Below are positions 44,219-48,213 of a stretch of 48,213 bases of DNA, piece by piece. Source of the DNA: an uncultured Euryhalocaulis sp. (GTDB lineage Bacteria > Pseudomonadota > Alphaproteobacteria > Caulobacterales > Maricaulaceae); contig CAJXKJ010000022.1 of the NCBI GenBank assembly GCA_913055605.1, positions 1 through 48,213 on the forward strand. The letters run 5' to 3'. The notes under the pieces were generated by a model. It did no database searches. It saw only the letters and a program-made list of their open reading frames with translations, and was not told the DNA's origin. The stretch's first letter is position 1. The number at the start of each line of letters is the position of its first letter. The position numbers and the translations under genes were made by a program.

Positions 44219-46554
44219 TGGCCGATCCAGACCGCGACGCTGTTCTGAAAGCGGTGCGCGCGGGCGGCGGCCAGTACGGCAAGCGGGAGATCGCCAAGGC
44301 GCTGAAGCTGAAAGGCGATGATCGAATCGCCCTGAAGCGCGTTCTGAAAGACATGACCGAGGACGGGGACATCGTTCAGTCCGGCCGGCGCACCTATTCG
44401 GTTCCGGCGGCCGATGAGGCCGAAGGGGATGGCGAACGCCGCCCGGGCGTCGTGGTCGCCCAGATCACCGACACCGACCCGGACGGCGAATTGCTGGCGC
44501 AGCCGGAAAAGGGCGACGGCCCGCCGGTGCGCATGGCCCCGGGCGAAGGCCGCGCCGGGCGCGGCGACATCGCACTGGGCGTCGGCGACCGCGCCCTGAT
44601 CCGCATCGTGGAGGAAGACGGCGAGCTGGTCGGCCGGCTGATCAAGCGGCTGGGCCAGTCCGCCCACCGCATATTGTGCGTGGTGGAGGACGACGGCGGC
44701 CGCATGCGCCTGTCCCCCGTCGACCGCAAGGCGCGACACGACCTGATCCCGACCAAGGACGACCGCCGCAATCTGAAGGACGGCGATCTGGTGATGGCCG
44801 AGATCGCGAAGGAGCGCGTGCACGGCCTGAAGACCGCCCGCATCGTGGAGCGGGTCGGCCGCGCCGACGAGGCGCGCGCGGCCTCCGTCATCTCCCTGGC
44901 CAGCCACGGCGTGCCGCAGGGCTTCTCGAACGCGGAGATCGAACAGGCCGAAAGCGCAAAAGCGCCGGAGCTGGGCGCCGGGACCGATCTGCGCGACATC
45001 CCCTTCGTCACCATCGACCCGGACGATGCGCGCGATTTCGACGACGCGGTGTTCGCCGCGCCGGACGAGGACGAGAACAATCCCGGCGGCTGGATCGTCT
45101 GGGTCGCCATCGCCGACGTCGCCCGCTACGTCCCGCCGGGCAGCCCCCTGGATAAAGGCGCGCTGAAGCGCGGCAATTCGGTCTATCTGCCCGACCGCGT
45201 CGTGCCGATGCTGCCCGAGCGCCTGTCCAACGATCTGTGCAGCCTGCGCCCGCTGGAGGACCGCGCCTGCATGGCGGTGCGCATGAGATTCGGGGCGGAC
45301 GGCGCAAAGCGCGGCCAGAAATTCGTCCGCGGCCTGATGCGGTCCGCCGCCCGCCTGACCTATCGCCAGGCGCAGGACGCGTTCGAGGGCAAGCCGGGCG
45401 AGGAGGCAAAACCCGTCCTCGACTCCACACTCATGCCCGTGTGGAAGGCGTACAAGGCGCTGAAGGCCGCGCGCGACCGCCGCGCGCCGCTGGAGATCAA
45501 CAGCCCCGAGCGCAAGGTGCGCGTGAACGAGGCCGGGGACGTGGTCTCCATCTATCGCTACGAGACCTTCGCGGCGCACAAGCTGATCGAAGAATTCATG
45601 ATCATGGCCAATGTCTGCGCCGCCGAGACGCTGGAGCAGAAAAAGACGCCGCTGATCTATCGCGTCCATGACGAGCCCAGCCGGGAAAAGCTGACCAGCC
45701 TGTCCGAATACCTGCCCCAGATCGGCCTGAAATGGTCGCTGGGCCAGCCCGCCACGCCGAAGCGGTTCAACGCTCTGCTGGAACAGTCGGGGGACGGGGA
45801 GCAAAGCGAGGTCGTCAACGAGGTCGTGCTGCGCAGCCAGTCCCAGGCCGTCTACGACAACGACAATATCGGCCATTTCGGCCTGAATCTGGAACGCTAC
45901 GCCCACTTCACCTCCCCGATCCGGCGCTATGCGGATCTGGTCGTGCACCGGGCGCTGATCCGGGCGCTGGGCCTGAAGGTGGGCAAGACCGGCGACGGCC
46001 TGACGGACGAGGAAATCGCCCGCATGGCCCGCACCGCAGAAGACATCACATTCGCCGAGCGCCGCGCCGTGGCCGCCGAGCGCGACGCCGTCGACCGCTA
46101 TGTCGCCGCCTATCTGGCCGACCGCGTGGGCGGGGAGTTCACGGGCCGCATCACCGGCGTCACCCGTTTCGGCGCCTTCGTTCGGCTGGACGAGACCGGC
46201 GCCGACGGCCTGGTCCCCGTCTCCACGCTGGGCGACGAATATTTCCGCCATGACGAGCGCTCCCACGCCTTGATCGGGGAGCGCACCGGCGGCCGCTACC
46301 GCCTGGGCCAGCGCGTGTCGGTGAAGCTGGGGGAAGCCACGCCGATCACCGGCGGGCTGATTTTCGAAATGCTGACCCCGGCCGAGGCCGGGGAGCGCCC
46401 GGCCCCGCGCAAGGGCGGCGGCCGGCCGGGGCATGGCCCGCGCGGCCGCGGCGGTTCGGGACCGAAAAAAGGCGGCCGCGGCCGGCCCTCCGCCAAGAAA
46501 GCCAAGTCCAAGGGCGCAAAAGGCAAAAAGGGTCCCCGCCGGGGCCGGAAATAG
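44218..46554 (+). CDS. rnr: Ribonuclease R
   Basis: This processive 3'-5' exoribonuclease degrades structured RNA. The 778 residues hold an N-terminal winged-helix region ([20 protein letters not shown]), cold-shock-type domains, and the catalytic RNB domain. [18 protein letters not shown] carries the metal-binding Asp residues at about 264-279. An S1 domain ([19 protein letters not shown]) follows, then a basic Gly/Lys-rich tail that ends KGPRRGRK. The start overlaps the topA stop by one base, so translation is coupled. Tail composition is like that of TopA upstream. Confidence 0.96.
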
Positions 46555-46582
46555 GCCCCGTAACAGAGCGCACAAGACTGCG

Positions 46583-46610
46583 TTGACTTCGGTTGCGGCC
46601 CGGCTATGTT
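46583..46610 (+). promoter_or_regulatory. Promoter of rpmG
   Basis: TTGACT (46583-46588) and TATGTT (46605-46610) are separated by 16 bases, 57 bases before the rpmG ATG. It fits a sigma-70-type promoter, so rpmG can be expressed apart from rnr. Confidence 0.55.
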
Positions 46611-46666
46611 CCGCGCTTCCAATTTTCGGGCGACTCCGCATCGGGGGCGCCGACGGAGCGACGAGC

Positions 46667-46834
46667 ATGGCCAAGCCGACAACTGTCAAAATCCGCCTCA
46701 ACTCCACGGCGGACACCGGCTTCTTCTATGTCACCAAGAAGAACACCCGCACCATGACCGACAAGCTGGTGCTGAAGAAATACGACCCGATCGCGCGCAA
46801 GCACGTCGAGTTCAAAGAGGGCAAAATTAAATAG
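46667..46834 (+). CDS. rpmG: 50S ribosomal protein L33
   Basis: The 55 residues from [20 protein letters not shown] to FKEGKIK are the zinc-free form of L33: there is no Cys pair, and the [22 protein letters not shown] core is conserved. GGAGCG lies 8 bases before the ATG. It follows rnr after a 112-base spacer with its own promoter and has a strong terminator. In Caulobacter it is also near pleD. Confidence 0.97.
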   Translation: MAKPTTVKIRLNSTADTGFFYVTKKNTRTMTDKLVLKKYDPIARKHVEFKEGKIK

Positions 46835-46865
46835 CCCCGATTTCCGCTTGGGAGTGGAAACGCCA

Positions 46866-46897
46866 ACGGCCCCGCTTCGCGGGGCCGTTTGTTTTTT
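46866..46897 (+). terminator. Rho-independent terminator after rpmG
   Basis: A perfect 10-bp stem (46866-46875 with 46879-46888) with a 3-base loop is followed by TTGTTTTTT. It ends the topA-rnr-rpmG direction of transcription and separates it from the next promoter. Confidence 0.9.
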
Positions 46898-46933
46898 GGC
46901 GCCATACCTTCCTGCAGGGCGTCACACCGCCGC

Positions 46934-46970
46934 TTGACGAATGATCGTTTTTCGATAAGAAATTATCGAA
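46934..46970 (+). promoter_or_regulatory. Operator-like promoter of the DUF5694-like gene
   Basis: TTGACG at 46934-46939 is a -35 candidate; no strong -10 is seen. ATCGTTTTTCGAT lies at 46944-46956, and TTCGATAA-gaaa-TTATCGAA (46951-46970) is an 8-bp perfect inverted repeat. The 13-mer is identical in reverse to 21863-21875. A common regulator is inferred. Confidence 0.55.
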
Positions 46971-46988
46971 ATTCGGATAGGGGCCGTC

Positions 46989-47846
46989 ATGCAAAAATTT
47001 CTCTCGGGTCTGGCGGTAGTGTTTCTGACCCTTGCCGTCGGCGCCGCCGACGCGCAGGACACCGCGGATACGCCCGAAATGCTGCGCTTCCGCGCCCCGG
47101 AAGACCGGCCGCAACTTCTGGTCGTCGGGGCGGCGCATTTCGCCAATCCGGGGCGGGACATGATCAATCAGACCGTTCCGGACATGATGGCACCGGAGCG
47201 GCAGGCGGAGATCGAGGCGGTCGTCGCCGCGCTGACCGCATTCCATCCCACGCATGTCGCTATCGAATGGCCCGCCGCCGCGCAGGAACGACTGAACGAA
47301 CTCTACGCGCAATATCGCGCCGGCGAGCATGAGCTGGGCGTGTTCGAAGGCGAGCAGATCGGCTTCCGCCTGGCCGCCGCCGCCGGGCTGGACCACATGG
47401 ACGCCATCGACTGGAACGAGGCCGGCAGCGGCCCGGAAGAGGCCTATGACTTCCCGGCCTACGCGGGGTCGCACGGCCAGGGCGCGCTGTTCGCCGCGCT
47501 GCTTGATCCTGCGAACACAGCTCTCGTGCCGCTGGGCGACCGCACCGTCGGCGAATGGCTGCGGGCGTTAAATACCCCGGAAGCGCTGGCCACCAACCAC
47601 CGCGCCTATTTCGACTTCGTCATGATCGGCGGCGACGATGCGCAGCCGGGCGCCAACTGGGTCGGCCACTGGTATGGCCGCAATCTGCGCCTGTTCCGGA
47701 ATCTGGTGAATCTGGCGTCCAGCCCGGATGACCGCGTAGTGGTCATCTACGGCCAGGGTCACGGCTATCTGCTGCGCCAGTTCGCGCGCGAGTCAGGGGC
47801 GTTCGAGGTGACGGACGTCGCGGACGTGCTGCCTGCCGGACAATAA
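46989..47846 (+). CDS. Secreted DUF5694-like protein
   Basis: The 285 residues have a signal peptide (SGLAVVFLTLAVGAADA, cleavage near residue 22). The mature part shows LLVVGAAHFANPGRDMINQT, PTHVAIEWPAAAQERLNELY and VVVIYGQGHGYLLRQFARES. The conserved HxxNPG and GxGHxxLL His pairs resemble DUF5694 and, more distantly, the TraB/Tiki/ChaN fold, whose members include metal-dependent proteases. An enzyme acting in the periplasm is possible but unproven. AGGGG sits about 7 bases before the ATG. Its stop is 6 bases from that of the convergent PleD-like gene. Confidence 0.75.
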   Translation: MQKFLSGLAVVFLTLAVGAADAQDTADTPEMLRFRAPEDRPQLLVVGAAHFANPGRDMINQTVPDMMAPERQAEIEAVVAALTAFHPTHVAIEWPAAAQERLNELYAQYRAGEHELGVFEGEQIGFRLAAAAGLDHMDAIDWNEAGSGPEEAYDFPAYAGSHGQGALFAALLDPANTALVPLGDRTVGEWLRALNTPEALATNHRAYFDFVMIGGDDAQPGANWVGHWYGRNLRLFRNLVNLASSPDDRVVVIYGQGHGYLLRQFARESGAFEVTDVADVLPAGQ

Positions 47847-47852
47847 GGCGCC

Positions 47853-48213
47853 TCAGGCGACCTTGCGCTGGACGCCCAGCTTGATCTTCACCTGATTGCG
47901 GCCGGACTGTTTGGCGGCGTACAGCGCCTCGTCGGCGCGCTTGACCAGCGTTTCCGGCGTGTCTTCGACGTTGAATTCCGACACCCCGATACTGGTGGTC
48001 ACCGGCACGTCGCGCCCGGCGTTGGCGACATGGAACGGCTTGTCGGCCACCGCGGCGCGGAACCGCTCGGCGGCGTGCGCGGCCGCGCCGACCGGGGCCT
48101 CGGGCAGCACGATCAGGAACTCCTCCCCGCCCCAGCGGCAGGCCAGGTCCATCGCGCGCAGATGCGCCTGCAGGCGCTGGGCGTATTCGCGCAGCACCGC
48201 GTCGCCCGCGTCG
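47853..48213 (-). CDS. pleD: PleD-like diguanylate cyclase, C-terminal part (partial)
   Basis: The last 120 codons are inside the window; the N-terminus lies beyond 48213. The visible part is a GGDEF domain: the active motif GGEEF, with an RxxD inhibitory site (RAMD) five residues before it, so both c-di-GMP synthesis and feedback inhibition look intact. SIGVSEFNVEDTPETLVKRA and DEALYAAKQSGRN are typical. The best match by eye is to Caulobacter PleD, which also neighbours rpmG. The receiver domains cannot be checked here. Confidence 0.8.
   Translation of the reverse strand, partial: DAGDAVLREYAQRLQAHLRAMDLACRWGGEEFLIVLPEAPVGAAAHAAERFRAAVADKPFHVANAGRDVPVTTSIGVSEFNVEDTPETLVKRADEALYAAKQSGRNQVKIKLGVQRKVA

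Overview
This window is chromosomal DNA of a GC-rich alphaproteobacterium, most likely from or near the Caulobacterales/Maricaulales (Hyphomonadaceae-like). This is inferred from the protein sequences, from the order ruvX-pyrB-pyrC'-plsY-dprA-topA-rnr-rpmG next to a PleD-like GGDEF protein, from two alphaproteobacterial-type SOS boxes (GTTC-N7-GTTC) at ssb and uvrA, and from a large Caulobacter-style TonB receptor. No phage, insertion sequence, integrase or CRISPR array was seen.

Layout. Positions 1-10080 (minus strand) hold the transcription/translation cluster tRNA-Trp, secE, nusG, rplK, rplA, rplJ, rplL, rpoB and rpoC (rpoC is cut by the window edge). It includes an rplA terminator, a structured L10-type leader before rplJ and a hairpin between rplL and rpoB. 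A TonB-dependent receptor (10218-13286, minus) and a palindrome-rich gap lie between tRNA-Trp and tRNA-Gly/tRNA-Tyr, where a tuf gene often sits in proteobacteria. From 14 to 22.9 kb come rlmB, a RidA protein, an SDR oxidoreductase, a 3-hydroxyisobutyrate-dehydrogenase-like enzyme, metG, a beta-carbonic anhydrase and several small secreted or membrane proteins, two of them very short (58 and 34 aa). At 22.9-24.4 kb a methylglyoxal-synthase-like domain is fused to a cytosine-deaminase-like amidohydrolase, and the gene is broken by a frameshift.

From 24.7 to 31 kb are ssb, a secreted esterase, a YkgJ-type Cys-cluster protein, a lipoprotein and uvrA. From 31 to 36.9 kb lies a minus-strand block of membrane proteins (CPBP protease, ExoD, two tandem paralogues sharing a near-identical spacer, and a further multi-pass protein) followed by a cyclopropane fatty acid synthase. 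From 37 to 46.8 kb a plus-strand block carries ruvX, a PyrB-like protein that has lost the carbamoyl-phosphate loop, a PyrC'-like protein without the metal site, plsY, dprA, topA, rnr and rpmG. The window ends with a DUF5694-like secreted protein and the C-terminus of a PleD-like diguanylate cyclase.

Most of the window is housekeeping. The points most worth a second look are the apparently dead PyrB/PyrC' pair, the frameshifted MGS-amidohydrolase fusion, an identical 13-base element shared by two otherwise unrelated promoters, the 30-bp perfect palindrome upstream of the TonB receptor, the conserved spacer between tandem membrane-protein paralogues, and a probable leaderless small gene antisense to the end of dprA.
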